Source: Rikenellaceae bacterium (GTDB lineage Bacteria > Bacteroidota > Bacteroidia > Bacteroidales > Rikenellaceae). Taken from it: a stretch of DNA of 64,000 nt. Every line of letters begins with the position of its first letter. Positions within the stretch are counted from its first letter, which is position 1. The stretch lies in assembly GCA_020860245.1 (NCBI GenBank), contig JAJBUQ010000019.1:1-64000 (forward strand). The letters run 5' to 3'. Below the pieces are notes generated by a model. It saw nothing but the letters and a program-made list of their open reading frames with translations, made no database searches and was not told the origin of the DNA. Below are positions 8,541 through 17,546 of this stretch, in pieces. The translations under genes were made by a program, and so were the position numbers.

Positions 8541-9152
8541 TTAAAATAACGATTGTTGAAGAGGATTATTGTCTTGTTCATCGTGCCCGGATTCCGGTTC
8601 GGTGTCGCATAAAACGACTTCTCCGTACGATTCCAAAGTTCTGGACGCAGGCTCTTCTTCGAGTTTAAACAGAGGTTGCGCGGTGAACGGAGGTACGTCG
8701 GTAACCGGAGATTCTTCCGATACTATGCCGGGAATATCTTCCGCCTCCCGTCCGATTTTATCTGTTTGCGGAGTTCTCTTCAAAGATTCCCTGTAGACCG
8801 GATTGTCATCTCTCAATTCTTCTTTAACTTCCAGAAGAATCGATTTTATCTCCTGAAGTTTATGCACGATCTTCGCATCCCTCTCGATCGAATCACCCTG
8901 CTCCTTAAGGCATCTCTCCGCTCCGGACAGCGTCATTCCCCTCTCTTTTACAAGGTAGTAAATGAGGTCGAGATTTTTAATATCTTCCGGAGTGAACAAT
9001 CGGTTGCCTTTTTTGTTTTTTTTCGGTTTAAGTATTTTAAACCGCTGTTCCCAGAACCGTATGAGCGACTGATTCACGTCGAACATCTCCGCCACTTCGC
9101 CCATAGTGTAGAGTAATTTTCCCGGTTTAAGTTCTCGTTCTGTCAAGATCAA
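8541..9152 (-). CDS. MerR-family transcriptional regulator
   Basis: 203 residues. Residues ~12-80 form a MerR winged helix-turn-helix: YTMGEVAEMFDVNQSLIRFW, then GNRLFTPEDIKNLDLIYYLV and a GMTLSGAERCL helix. The rest is Pro/Glu-rich and looks disordered; no Cys cluster for metal sensing or drug-binding domain is seen. It is the first gene of the unit with nif3 and the zinc-ribbon gene. The divergent gap towards the riboflavin kinase gene is 84 bases. The ligand is unknown; similar short MerR proteins are widespread in Bacteroidetes. Confidence 0.88.
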   Translation of the reverse strand: MILTERELKPGKLLYTMGEVAEMFDVNQSLIRFWEQRFKILKPKKNKKGNRLFTPEDIKNLDLIYYLVKERGMTLSGAERCLKEQGDSIERDAKIVHKLQEIKSILLEVKEELRDDNPVYRESLKRTPQTDKIGREAEDIPGIVSEESPVTDVPPFTAQPLFKLEEEPASRTLESYGEVVLCDTEPESGHDEQDNNPLQQSLF

Positions 9153-9212
9153 AAAATTTGTAGATTTGCACCGCTAAGATATGAAAAAAATGCTGAATCG
9201 TTAAAATTTTAA

Positions 9213-9220
9213 TATATTTG
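9213..9220 (+). promoter_or_regulatory. Promoter -7 box (TATATTTG) for the riboflavin kinase gene
   Basis: Consensus -7 element 16 bases before the start at 9237. A second match, TAGATTTG, lies at 9161-9168 on the same strand, so two start sites are possible. Confidence 0.45.
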
Positions 9221-9236
9221 TAATAAACGGGGTTGA

Positions 9237-9608
9237 ATGCTCGGAAAAATTGAAGGATACGTTGTCGGAGGCAACAGGTTGGGCCGGAATTTAGGCTTCC
9301 CTACGGCAAATCTAAAACTGGAGGGAGACGATATAATTGATGGAGTCTATGCCGTTGAGGTACTGTACGATGGAGCGATTTATAAAGGAGTCGCCAACGT
9401 CGGTGTCAAACCCACTGTCGAGGGGAGTGGGGATAGGCTTCTGGAAGTGAATATTTTTGATTTTGACCGCGATATCTACGATCAATATCTGATTGTGGTG
9501 TTGGTGCATTACATAAGGGAGGAGCGAAAATTCGATACTTTGGACGAATTAAAAGACCGGATAGAAAAAGACAGGTTGTGCGCCATGCAATTTTTTGAAC
9601 GGAATTAA
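9237..9608 (+). CDS. Stand-alone riboflavin kinase domain (RibF C-terminal half)
   Basis: Riboflavin kinase makes FMN from riboflavin and ATP. The 123 residues cover just the kinase domain of the usual two-domain RibF. The PTAN motif (residues 22-25), which binds Mg-ATP, sits in GRNLGFPTAN, and Glu70 in LLEVNIFDFD fits the catalytic base. The normal N-terminal FMN adenylyltransferase domain (~180 residues, with its HxGH-type site) is absent: the protein begins where the kinase domain begins, and only 84 bases separate it from merR. FMN can be made, but FAD needs an adenylyltransferase elsewhere. It is followed 21 bases later by the GH97 gene. Confidence 0.85.
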   Translation: MLGKIEGYVVGGNRLGRNLGFPTANLKLEGDDIIDGVYAVEVLYDGAIYKGVANVGVKPTVEGSGDRLLEVNIFDFDRDIYDQYLIVVLVHYIREERKFDTLDELKDRIEKDRLCAMQFFERN

Positions 9609-9629
9609 CTACTTAACCTCTAAATAATT

Positions 9630-11468
9630 ATGTATATGCAAAAATTTTACTTCTTATTCGCATGCATATCGGTGGTTATGACTCCGATATCGATTTTTGC
9701 CCAGTCTTTTACAGTAACTTCTCCGGATAAAAGTATTGTTGCGGAGATAGCCGCGGACAATGGAAAATTAACTTATTACGTAAGTAAATCGGACGTGGCC
9801 GTAATTGAAAAATCGGGAATGGGCCTCTTAATAGATGGAAATGAAATTGGAAATAATGTGACTTCACTGACTGCCGGAAAACAATCTTCCAAAAGGAACA
9901 GCTACCGGATGTACGGGATGAAATCCAACGCACAAAATTATTATAACGGACGTGAATTCAATGTTGCCGACCCTGCCGGAAATTTCACCGTCGAAATCAG
10001 GGTCTTTAACAGCGGGGTTGCGTTCAAATACTCCATTGAAAATTCTTCGAAAGTCGAAGTCAGCGATATTACGGAATTTAAATTTCCGGCTAATTCGACT
10101 GTCTGGGTGCAGGACGATATAATAAAATACGAAGGAGAGTATAAAAATTTTATCACTGGACAACTTCCAGAGGGATTGCTTGCGGCTCTTCCCGTTACGG
10201 CAGAAATACAAAAGGGGAAAATTTATGCTGCTGTTTTGGAAGGGGGACTGGTCGATTTTGGCGGAATGAGGCTGAAATCCGTAAATGGTAATTTTAGTTC
10301 CGATATCGACGGAAAAACTATTCTTGAAACTACGATCGACACTTCGTGGAGAATTATTGCAGCCGGGAGTCTGACAGACATTGTTAATTGCGATATCCCC
10401 GGAAACGTATCGCCGGAGATGAATTCCAATCTTTTCGGTGTTAATACTAATCGTTGGCTTATTCCCGGAAAGGGTGTGTGGAGTAAACCTTCAGGTTATG
10501 AACTCACACCGGATAACATGAAAAAATTTACCGATTATGCAGTCGAAATGGGATTTTCGTATAATCTTGTGGATGAAGGATGGGAAAAGTGGACGGAAGA
10601 AAATAAAGATCATTGGGATCTTCTGAAAGAACTTGTGGATTATTCCAAAAGTGTGGATATAGGAATTTGGATAACCAAATCTTATAGGGAAGGAGGTATG
10701 CATACTGCCGAGCAAAGGAAGGCGTTTCTCGATAAATGCAGGGAGATCGGCATTGCCGGAGTAAAAGTTATTAATTTCGACGGTAGAGATCAGGAAATAG
10801 TAAAGTATTGTCAGGAATTTTTATACGAAGCCGCGCAGCGTGCATTGATGGTAAGCTTCTACGATACGGGGGCGCCGACCGGTTCGTACCGGACCTATCC
10901 CAACGAAATTTCCGGAGGAGCGGTAAGGAATGTTAGTCATACGCCTGATTCGGAACAAACTGTGATATTGCCGTTTACAAGATATACTGCCGGATACGGC
11001 GATTACTCGCCGTTTGTACTGTCCGGACCTCTTACCGGAGATATGACTTTGTGCCGCCATCTCGCCACTATAATATCGTTTACGTCTCCGGTTACTTTTA
11101 TTTTCGCCGATCCGAGAGATGTAATTGAAGACGATTTTATCGCCGACCTTTTATTCGACTTCCCTACCGTATGGGATGAGACCGTTGTGCTCGAAGGAAC
11201 CGAAATGGGAAAGACCGCTTTCATGGCGAGAAGATACGGTGATATATGGTATATCGTTGGAATGACCACTGAAAAGATCGATAAAATTAATCTCGATCTT
11301 TCAATTCTCGGCAATAAGCGGTATAATTGCTACTTGATTACCGATGATCCGGCCGACGACAGGAAATATAAATTCGAGACGGTGGAAAAAGTGGACAGAA
11401 AGTCAGATATAACGATTGATATGAACCGTGGAGGGGGTTTTGTCGCAAAACTGGTGATGAGACAGTAA
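9630..11468 (+). CDS. GH97-family glycoside hydrolase-like protein, exported, atypical active site
   Basis: 612 residues with a signal peptide (ending IFAQ). The N-terminal beta-sandwich opens in GH97 style (VTSPDKSIVAEIA), then a TIM barrel (PGKGVWSKPSGYELTPDN, LVDEGWE) and a C-terminal beta domain. GH97 enzymes are Ca-dependent alpha-glucosidases (SusB, inverting) or alpha-galactosidases (retaining). Expected catalytic positions look changed: the strand that carries the nucleophile in retaining members (VKxDFxD) reads VKVINFDGRD (378-387). The HE/HG before PTG is YD (411-412). The two Glu after RTYPN that bind Ca and act as acid in SusB align with Gly430 and Ser436. The fold is clear; activity is doubtful. 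ATG 9636 is a possible alternative start. Confidence 0.8.
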   Translation: MYMQKFYFLFACISVVMTPISIFAQSFTVTSPDKSIVAEIAADNGKLTYYVSKSDVAVIEKSGMGLLIDGNEIGNNVTSLTAGKQSSKRNSYRMYGMKSNAQNYYNGREFNVADPAGNFTVEIRVFNSGVAFKYSIENSSKVEVSDITEFKFPANSTVWVQDDIIKYEGEYKNFITGQLPEGLLAALPVTAEIQKGKIYAAVLEGGLVDFGGMRLKSVNGNFSSDIDGKTILETTIDTSWRIIAAGSLTDIVNCDIPGNVSPEMNSNLFGVNTNRWLIPGKGVWSKPSGYELTPDNMKKFTDYAVEMGFSYNLVDEGWEKWTEENKDHWDLLKELVDYSKSVDIGIWITKSYREGGMHTAEQRKAFLDKCREIGIAGVKVINFDGRDQEIVKYCQEFLYEAAQRALMVSFYDTGAPTGSYRTYPNEISGGAVRNVSHTPDSEQTVILPFTRYTAGYGDYSPFVLSGPLTGDMTLCRHLATIISFTSPVTFIFADPRDVIEDDFIADLLFDFPTVWDETVVLEGTEMGKTAFMARRYGDIWYIVGMTTEKIDKINLDLSILGNKRYNCYLITDDPADDRKYKFETVEKVDRKSDITIDMNRGGGFVAKLVMRQ

Positions 11469-11532
11469 AATGTGATATTTATCCTATTGTAATTTTTCTC
11501 CGGTTAAAGTTAATATGAACAAAGAATAAAAA

Positions 11533-11544
11533 GCGGACGTCCGC
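11533..11544. promoter_or_regulatory. 12-bp perfect palindrome upstream of ahcY
   Basis: GCGGACGTCCGC is an exact 12-bp palindrome, ending 12 bases before the ahcY start, in an otherwise AT-rich leader. It could be an operator half-site pair or a small hairpin; no homologous element is recognised. Confidence 0.25.
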
Positions 11545-11556
11545 GTTAAAAATATT

Positions 11557-12957
11557 ATGAAAGTGAATGATTACAAAGTGGCGGACATAAGTCTTGCCGA
11601 TTGGGGAAGAAAAGAGATTGAAATAGCGGAAAAAGAGATGCCCGGCCTTATGGCACTCAGGGAAAAATATTCTTCGCAAAAACCACTTAAAGGAGCCCGG
11701 ATTATGGGCTCCTTACACATGACCGTGCAGACAGCCGTATTGATAGAAACACTTGTCGAACTCGGTGCGGATGTCAGGTGGTGCAGCTGCAATATTTTTT
11801 CTACGCAGGATCATGCCGCCGCAGCCATGGTTGATGCCGGAATCCCCGTATTTGCATGGAAGGATGAGACATTGGAGGAATACTGGTGGTGCACGGTTCA
11901 GGCTCTTTCATTTCCCGACGGTATGGGTCCGCATCTCATCGTGGACGATGGAGGAGACGCTACGCTGTTGATACATAAAGGATTTGCCGCTGAGAACGAT
12001 CCCTCTACGCTGGAATATACGGCAAATTCCACCGAAGAGCAGGTTATTATCGATACTCTTAAAGTGTTATTAAAAGAGGACCCGCAAAAATGGTACAGAG
12101 TCGTGGCCGATTGGAAGGGAGTGTCGGAAGAGACTACCACAGGGGTGCACAGGCTGTATCAGATGTTTGAGAGCGGTAATCTCCTTGTTCCGGCGATAAA
12201 CGTGAACGATTCCGTGACAAAAAGTAAATTCGATAATTTATATGGCTGCCGCGAATCTCTCGCAGACGGTATAAAACGCGCTACGGACGTCATGATCGCA
12301 GGTAAGGTTGCTGTTGTCTGCGGATATGGAGATGTAGGCAAAGGATGCGCGAGAAGCCTCAGGTCTTACGGCGCCCGTGTTATTGTTACCGAGATAGACC
12401 CTATATGTGCCTTGCAGGCCTCCATGGAAGGGTTTGAAGTTAAAAGACTCGAAAACACTCTCGATGAAGGCAATATATTCGTTACCACTACCGGAAACAG
12501 GGATATTATCACCCTCGAACACATGCAGGCGATGAAAGATCAGTCGATTGTCTGCAACATCGGACACTTTGATAACGAGATTCAAATGAACCGCCTTGAA
12601 AAATCCGGCGCCATCAAAACTAATATCAAACCACAGGTGGATAAGTATACATTCGACTCCGGCAACTCCATATTTATTCTTGCGGAGGGACGCCTCGTGA
12701 ATCTCGGTTGTGCGACAGGACATCCTTCATTCGTGATGAGTAATTCGTTCACGAATCAAACTTTAGCCCAGCTCGAATTATGGAATAAGGAGTTGGCCGT
12801 GGGAGTTTACCGCCTTCCGAAGCATCTCGATGAGGAGGTTGCGCGGCTTCACCTCTCCCAACTTGGGGTGGAACTTACCGAGCTCACAGAGGAGCAGGCG
12901 CAGTATATCGGTGTACCGAAGAACGGACCGTTCAAACCGGAACATTACAGGTACTAA
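11557..12957 (+). CDS. ahcY: Adenosylhomocysteinase (S-adenosylhomocysteine hydrolase)
   Basis: Splits S-adenosylhomocysteine into adenosine and homocysteine, removing the inhibitory product of methyl transfer (PrmC and PrmA here are two such methyltransferases). 466 residues, a tetrameric NAD-dependent enzyme by family. NAD-binding GYGDVGKG lies near residues 254-261, substrate-binding residues in the N-terminal half are intact ([28 protein letters not shown]), and the C-terminus ends in the conserved FKPEHYRY, which closes over the neighbour's NAD site. An 88-base gap with a palindrome separates it from the GH97 gene. I see no SAH riboswitch. Confidence 0.97.
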   Translation: MKVNDYKVADISLADWGRKEIEIAEKEMPGLMALREKYSSQKPLKGARIMGSLHMTVQTAVLIETLVELGADVRWCSCNIFSTQDHAAAAMVDAGIPVFAWKDETLEEYWWCTVQALSFPDGMGPHLIVDDGGDATLLIHKGFAAENDPSTLEYTANSTEEQVIIDTLKVLLKEDPQKWYRVVADWKGVSEETTTGVHRLYQMFESGNLLVPAINVNDSVTKSKFDNLYGCRESLADGIKRATDVMIAGKVAVVCGYGDVGKGCARSLRSYGARVIVTEIDPICALQASMEGFEVKRLENTLDEGNIFVTTTGNRDIITLEHMQAMKDQSIVCNIGHFDNEIQMNRLEKSGAIKTNIKPQVDKYTFDSGNSIFILAEGRLVNLGCATGHPSFVMSNSFTNQTLAQLELWNKELAVGVYRLPKHLDEEVARLHLSQLGVELTELTEEQAQYIGVPKNGPFKPEHYRY

Positions 12958-12990
12958 AAATTCGTGTGTATTAAATTCGGGAAATTAAAG

Positions 12991-12998
12991 TACATTTG
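12991..12998 (+). promoter_or_regulatory. Promoter -7 box (TACATTTG) for the Ig-like lipoprotein operon
   Basis: Consensus -7 element 17 bases before the start at 13016. It probably drives the six-gene run up to the amidohydrolase at 19493. Confidence 0.5.
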
Positions 12999-13015
12999 CA
13001 TTTTAATCCGCAGCG

Positions 13016-15226
13016 ATGACAAAATTCTTTAAAACCATATACCGCAGCCTGCTGCTCATATCCGTAGCCGTATTTTTTTCAGCTACATTCTTCTGGAGCT
13101 GTGCGAATATAGGCGCAAGTCCTCAGGGAGGCCCTAAAGATACGATTCCTCCTAAGATAGTAAGGATATCGCCTCCGTTCAACTCGACAAACTTCTGGCC
13201 GGGGAGGATATTTATCGAATTCGACGAATACGTGCAGTTAAAGGATCTGCAAAAGAATTTTTTTACCTCTCCTTTTATGAATGTCCGTCCTACGACGATG
13301 ATCAGGGGGCGGGGAATACAAATAGACGTAGAGGCCGATCTGGATTCGAATACGACCTATGTGCTGAATTACGGTTCGAGTGTGGTCGATAACAACGAAA
13401 GTAATCCTTACGTAGGGCTGAAATATACATTTTCCACCGGAGACGAAGTGGACTCTCTTTTTATGACCGGAATGGTGCAGGACGCAATGACAGCGGACTC
13501 TGTTCCCGATGCGTTCATATTCTTTTACGATGCGAGAGCCGACTCTGTCCCGGAATCGGATTCACTCTTATTCAATGCGAGGAATGCGCTTGCGGTAGCA
13601 CGCACCGCTCCCAACGGTATATTTATCCATGCTAATCTCAAACCTATGGATTACAGAGTATACGCAATGCTCGACAATAACGGCAACCAGTCGTACGATC
13701 CGGGAGTGGACGATGTGGCTTTTATGGATACGATATTCAATCCTGCCGAGATGCCCTCCTTCTATATGTGGTATGACACGGTTCTTTTATTTGAAGTTGC
13801 GGAGCCTCAGATATTTATGCGTACCTTTAGAGAAGAGGTGGATACGAGGCAGAACCTTAGAGGGGCTGTACGCGACGGACAGCAGAAGGTTGTTCTCAAC
13901 TTCTCTTCCAGATTCCCTGTAATCGAAGAACTGCATTTCAGGGACATCGATAATTCGCAAATAATCGTCGAATATGGAAAAGAGACGAGAGACTCGATAA
14001 TATACTGGCTTGCAATGGATAAGGAGTCGATTCCGGATACTTTGTACGCAGACCTTGCCTACCGCAGGCATGACAGTATAGGAGAACTATATTCCCACGA
14101 ACAGGAACTACGCCTTATATACGTTCCGCCGTTCGTATCTGCGCGTGAACAGCGCGAACAGGCGAGGGCCGCGCGGGAACTTACCCCGAAACAACAGAAA
14201 AGAGCTGAAAAACGTGCGGTCCGGCAGGCAAGGAAAGCAGCTAAACGCCAATTAAGGCTGATAAAAAAAGGTTTGTATATATCCCCTCCGGTCATGTCCG
14301 CTGCCGATTCCTTACTGCTGCAAGGAATAATACCTGCGGATTCGCTATTGAATGAACTTACAGGTTTGGAAGTTTCGGAGAATTCGATTGTTCGCGAGCC
14401 ATCCTCTATGAAATTCGCTCTTGCTTCAGGCACTATAAATCCTGACGATGAAATAAAGATACGCTTCGATCTGCCGTTAATCCGGTTCGATACTGCCGCT
14501 GTCACACTTCTTCACAAGGATGCCGTTAAAAATACGGAGCAGTACGTCCCCGTGAATTTTATACATGATACGATTAAAATAAGAGAATATTTTATTAACG
14601 CGGAGTGGAATAACGGCGATGTATATGATCTTATGATACCTGAAGGAGCCATCCAAACTATCGACGGAGAGATCAATGACACTATCAGGAGGTCCTTCAC
14701 AGTATCGGAAATGGAAAAATTCGCAGCGCTTATAATTGATTTGAAGAATACCGATCCGGAATTTGAATATATAATAAGGGTATACGATGCGACAGGGAAA
14801 TCCGTACAAAAAGAAGTCCCGCATCTTACAGAGGGCAAACATACTATTAATTATATAAATCCCGGCAAAGTGGTACTACGTATCGTCGAGGATCGCAACC
14901 GGAATGGTAAATGGGATACAGGACAGCTGATACAAAGGATCCAGCCGGAGAAGGTCGAAATGTATGTGGATCCCGTGACAGGGTCCAATCAAATATCGAC
15001 GAGATCTAACTTCGAGATCGAGATGGAAATCGATGTGGAAAAAACCTTCCGGCCCAGAGTCCATATCAGCAGGCTTATAGAGCAGACCGAAGAACTTGTG
15101 GAAGAACTCATAAGAGAAGATAACGAAGAAGTGGAGGAGGAAGACGAAGAATTGATGGAAGATATTTGGGAGTACGATATGGAGGATCAGTTCGATAGCA
15201 GCGTTCCGCTTAACATTCAACAGTAA
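13016..15226 (+). CDS. Ig-like domain lipoprotein (SbsA/Big_5 type), large
   Basis: 736 residues with a signal peptide and lipobox ending in Cys29 (FFWSC). After the Cys comes GASPQGGPKDTIPPKIVRISPP, here in two halves GASPQGG and PKDTIPP, a hallmark opening of this Bacteroidetes family. An SbsA-type Ig-like domain follows (residues ~40-140), then repeated beta-rich stretches. Residues ~376-419 form a highly basic Arg/Ala/Gln/Lys-rich helix, while ~695-725 is Glu/Asp-rich. The exact role is unknown; the family is thought to sit in the envelope. It leads a co-directional run with the outer-membrane barrel gene 7 bases downstream. Confidence 0.82.
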   Translation: MTKFFKTIYRSLLLISVAVFFSATFFWSCANIGASPQGGPKDTIPPKIVRISPPFNSTNFWPGRIFIEFDEYVQLKDLQKNFFTSPFMNVRPTTMIRGRGIQIDVEADLDSNTTYVLNYGSSVVDNNESNPYVGLKYTFSTGDEVDSLFMTGMVQDAMTADSVPDAFIFFYDARADSVPESDSLLFNARNALAVARTAPNGIFIHANLKPMDYRVYAMLDNNGNQSYDPGVDDVAFMDTIFNPAEMPSFYMWYDTVLLFEVAEPQIFMRTFREEVDTRQNLRGAVRDGQQKVVLNFSSRFPVIEELHFRDIDNSQIIVEYGKETRDSIIYWLAMDKESIPDTLYADLAYRRHDSIGELYSHEQELRLIYVPPFVSAREQREQARAARELTPKQQKRAEKRAVRQARKAAKRQLRLIKKGLYISPPVMSAADSLLLQGIIPADSLLNELTGLEVSENSIVREPSSMKFALASGTINPDDEIKIRFDLPLIRFDTAAVTLLHKDAVKNTEQYVPVNFIHDTIKIREYFINAEWNNGDVYDLMIPEGAIQTIDGEINDTIRRSFTVSEMEKFAALIIDLKNTDPEFEYIIRVYDATGKSVQKEVPHLTEGKHTINYINPGKVVLRIVEDRNRNGKWDTGQLIQRIQPEKVEMYVDPVTGSNQISTRSNFEIEMEIDVEKTFRPRVHISRLIEQTEELVEELIREDNEEVEEEDEELMEDIWEYDMEDQFDSSVPLNIQQ

Positions 15227-15233
15227 ATTTAAT

Positions 15234-16040
15234 ATGATGAATAAGCGTGCATTAAGATATATTCTGACGATTTTATCTATTTTAACCGCTTCCATAGTAT
15301 ACGGACAGCATTACGTAGGTGTGCGCGGAGGTTACGGAGGCGGTATGATAAGGCTTGAACCGAAGGAGGAGTCAGGAGCCCTGATCGGATTCCCGACGGT
15401 AGGAGTCGGCTGGAAATATTATAGTCCGGTAAAATATGTCGGGGCTATCGGAGCCGAATTATCCTACGTTAAAAGTGGTTATAAAACACTGCCGTTTGTG
15501 GATTCCGATACCAGCTACCAGCGCAGGGTGGAATCTATACAACTGCCGTTCATGTGGCAGCCGCACATATATATGTTTAACCGCAAAGCGCGCGCGTTCC
15601 TGAATTTAGGGATTTATGTTTCATATAATATAGCTTCAGACACTTCGACGGTCTCGAAAGTAAACGGCGTTCTGCATAAAGGGAAATACCCTCTCCGCAC
15701 AGTAAAAGATAATAGATTCGGGTATGGATTATGCGGAGGTGCCGGGATAGGGGTGTTCATCAACAGATTTGAAATACTTGCAGAGGCTCGTTATAGCTAC
15801 GGTTACGCCGACCTTCTGAAATATGCCGACAAATATCCGGGAAATCCTAAGAGATCCCCGATGGACAGCTTCAACATATCCATAGGGGTATATTACAGGT
15901 TAGGCAAAGGGGGTATTCTCTCTCCGGCGTCTGAGCGGAAAAAGAAAAAAATAAAGAAAGAGGAATTAGAAACAGACATAACGAATGGAAACTACACGTC
16001 AGCAAAAAGTAGCAAGACAAATACAAAAAGATATCAGTGA
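15234..16040 (+). CDS. Outer-membrane beta-barrel protein (OMP_b-brl_2/PorT-like)
   Basis: 268 residues with a signal peptide (to VYGQ). The body has alternating aromatic/hydrophobic strands with Gly turns (GVRGGYGGGMIRLE, GVGWKYYSP, GAELSYVKSGY, FEILAEARYSYGY, FNISIGVYYRLG), typical of an 8- to 10-strand Bacteroidetes barrel. After the last strand comes a Lys/Glu/Thr tail (~45 residues) with no barrel character, and 56 bases of it overlap rbfA. ATG 15237 is an alternative start. The function is unknown; PorT-like barrels have been tied to secretion in related species. Confidence 0.78.
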   Translation: MMNKRALRYILTILSILTASIVYGQHYVGVRGGYGGGMIRLEPKEESGALIGFPTVGVGWKYYSPVKYVGAIGAELSYVKSGYKTLPFVDSDTSYQRRVESIQLPFMWQPHIYMFNRKARAFLNLGIYVSYNIASDTSTVSKVNGVLHKGKYPLRTVKDNRFGYGLCGGAGIGVFINRFEILAEARYSYGYADLLKYADKYPGNPKRSPMDSFNISIGVYYRLGKGGILSPASERKKKKIKKEELETDITNGNYTSAKSSKTNTKRYQ

Positions 16041-16320
16041 CATATTCACTAAAGAGGCGTCGTCGTTTATCGCTGGTAGTATGGTATCGGTAACGAAAGT
16101 CAGGGTGAGTCCCGATTTGTCGAGTGCCAAGATATATTTGAGCGTATTCCCGTTTGATAAAAGCGAACGCGTACTGGAGAATGTCAAAGCTAACTCTGCC
16201 GTAATACGCAAGGCTCTGGGTAGCAGGGTTAAACTGCAGTTCCGGATAGTCCCTGAGCTCATGTTTTATATCGACGATTCGTTGGAATATATATCCCATA
16301 TAGACGAGCTTCTTAATTAA
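15985..16320 (+). CDS. rbfA: Ribosome-binding factor A
   Basis: RbfA helps mature the 30S subunit and 16S rRNA, especially in the cold. 111 residues, the usual size. It opens METTRQQKVARQIQKDISDI and has the KH-like fold pattern through VTKVRVSPDLSSAKIYLSVF. It overlaps the barrel gene by 56 bases in a different frame, so the two reading frames share sequence. The permease gene begins 8 bases after its stop. Confidence 0.93.
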   Translation: METTRQQKVARQIQKDISDIFTKEASSFIAGSMVSVTKVRVSPDLSSAKIYLSVFPFDKSERVLENVKANSAVIRKALGSRVKLQFRIVPELMFYIDDSLEYISHIDELLN

Positions 16321-16328
16321 ACTTCTGC

Positions 16329-17546
16329 ATGCTGAAACTTCCGTTCTTCTTCGCGAAGAGATATTTATTCTCCCGTAAATCGGTCTCCGCGATCAATATA
16401 ATAACCGGAATAAGCGCGTTTACCGTCGCGATACCTGTTATGGCAATGGTGGTGCTGCTGTCCGTGTTCAACGGATTCGACGGTCTTATAAAATTGATGT
16501 ATAAAAATTTCGATCCGGAATTGAGGGTTACAGTCAGCGAAGGGAGAATCTTCAGCAGCGATTCGATCTCGGATATAATTAAAAATACCGACGATGTGGA
16601 GTCCGTGTCGTTCGTGCTGGACGGCAATGCCCTCTTCGAATACCGGAAAAATCAATTTATAGGTACGGTAAGAGGTGTCGATGAAGCCTATTCTCAAGTA
16701 GTTCCGATAGAGAATATGGTTGTCCGCGGAGAATATGCTCCGAAATTCGGCGATCTCGACCAGGTGCTCGTAGGGCAGGGAATTGCATATACACTACAAA
16801 TGGGTGGAAGTATGATCGAGCCGCTGAATATATACGTACCTAAAAAAGGGAAGACATTCTCATTCCTTCCGGTAGATTTTTATAGAAAAAAATCCATACA
16901 TCCCTCCGGAATCTACGCCCTCGACAATGAAACCGACGGAAGATACGTTATAGCTCCTCTGGACTTTGCCCGTAGTCTTATGGATATTGGCGGAGGGGAG
17001 GTGTCTGCCGCATTCCTGAAATTAAAGGACGGTAGCGATGCCAATAAAGTGCGTAAAGTGCTCTCCGAACGACTGGGGAACAGATTCGTAGTGCAGACCC
17101 GGTATCAACAGAAAGAGAGTTTTTACCGTATAATGCAGTATGAGAAATGGGGTATATATTTTATAATACTTATGGTTCTTGTGATAGCTTCCTTCAGTGT
17201 CATAGGCTCTTTAACGATGATAATAATAGATAAGAAGAGAGACACGGATGCTCTTGTCACGCTCGGTGCGAACAGGAAGCTGATTCGTAATATATTCGTT
17301 ACCGAAGGTATGCTGATCTCCGGAACCGGAATGGTTGCGGGACTAATACTCGGAGCAGCATTATGTATGCTGCAACAGAAGTTCGGATTTATCGGGATGG
17401 CAGGAGCGACGTTCCTTGTCGATGCTTATCCGGTTCAGATGAAATTAACCGATATTGCAGGAATCGTCGCAAGTGTGTTCGTTATAAATTACCTTATATC
17501 TGTCTTTACAGTCAGAAGTCTTATAAAGGAAAAATATATAGCATGA
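16329..17546 (+). CDS. ABC transporter permease, LolC/LolE-type (FtsX family)
   Basis: 405 residues, four membrane segments: one at residues ~25-50, followed by a large periplasmic domain, then three at ~275-305, ~320-345 and ~370-395. The first segment reads INIITGISAFTVAIPVMAMV and the LolC/E hallmark SVFNGFDGL follows. Lol permeases extract outer-membrane lipoproteins with LolD and hand them to LolA. No ATPase gene is adjacent; the ABC ATPase at 58633 belongs to another cluster. Its last codon overlaps the next start by 4 bases (ATGA), so the downstream lipoprotein is translationally coupled. Confidence 0.88.
   Translation: MLKLPFFFAKRYLFSRKSVSAINIITGISAFTVAIPVMAMVVLLSVFNGFDGLIKLMYKNFDPELRVTVSEGRIFSSDSISDIIKNTDDVESVSFVLDGNALFEYRKNQFIGTVRGVDEAYSQVVPIENMVVRGEYAPKFGDLDQVLVGQGIAYTLQMGGSMIEPLNIYVPKKGKTFSFLPVDFYRKKSIHPSGIYALDNETDGRYVIAPLDFARSLMDIGGGEVSAAFLKLKDGSDANKVRKVLSERLGNRFVVQTRYQQKESFYRIMQYEKWGIYFIILMVLVIASFSVIGSLTMIIIDKKRDTDALVTLGANRKLIRNIFVTEGMLISGTGMVAGLILGAALCMLQQKFGFIGMAGATFLVDAYPVQMKLTDIAGIVASVFVINYLISVFTVRSLIKEKYIA

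Noticed and set aside
11469..11556. SAH or SAM riboswitch before ahcY
   Set aside because: The 88-base leader has only a 12-bp palindrome and is too short and AT-rich for a known SAH aptamer.
12238..12723. 161-residue minus-strand ORF inside ahcY
   Set aside because: Shadow of a clear enzyme gene; the translation has no recognisable domain.
15871..16299. 142-residue minus-strand ORF over the barrel/rbfA overlap
   Set aside because: It is antisense to two well-supported genes, has no family resemblance and no promoter.
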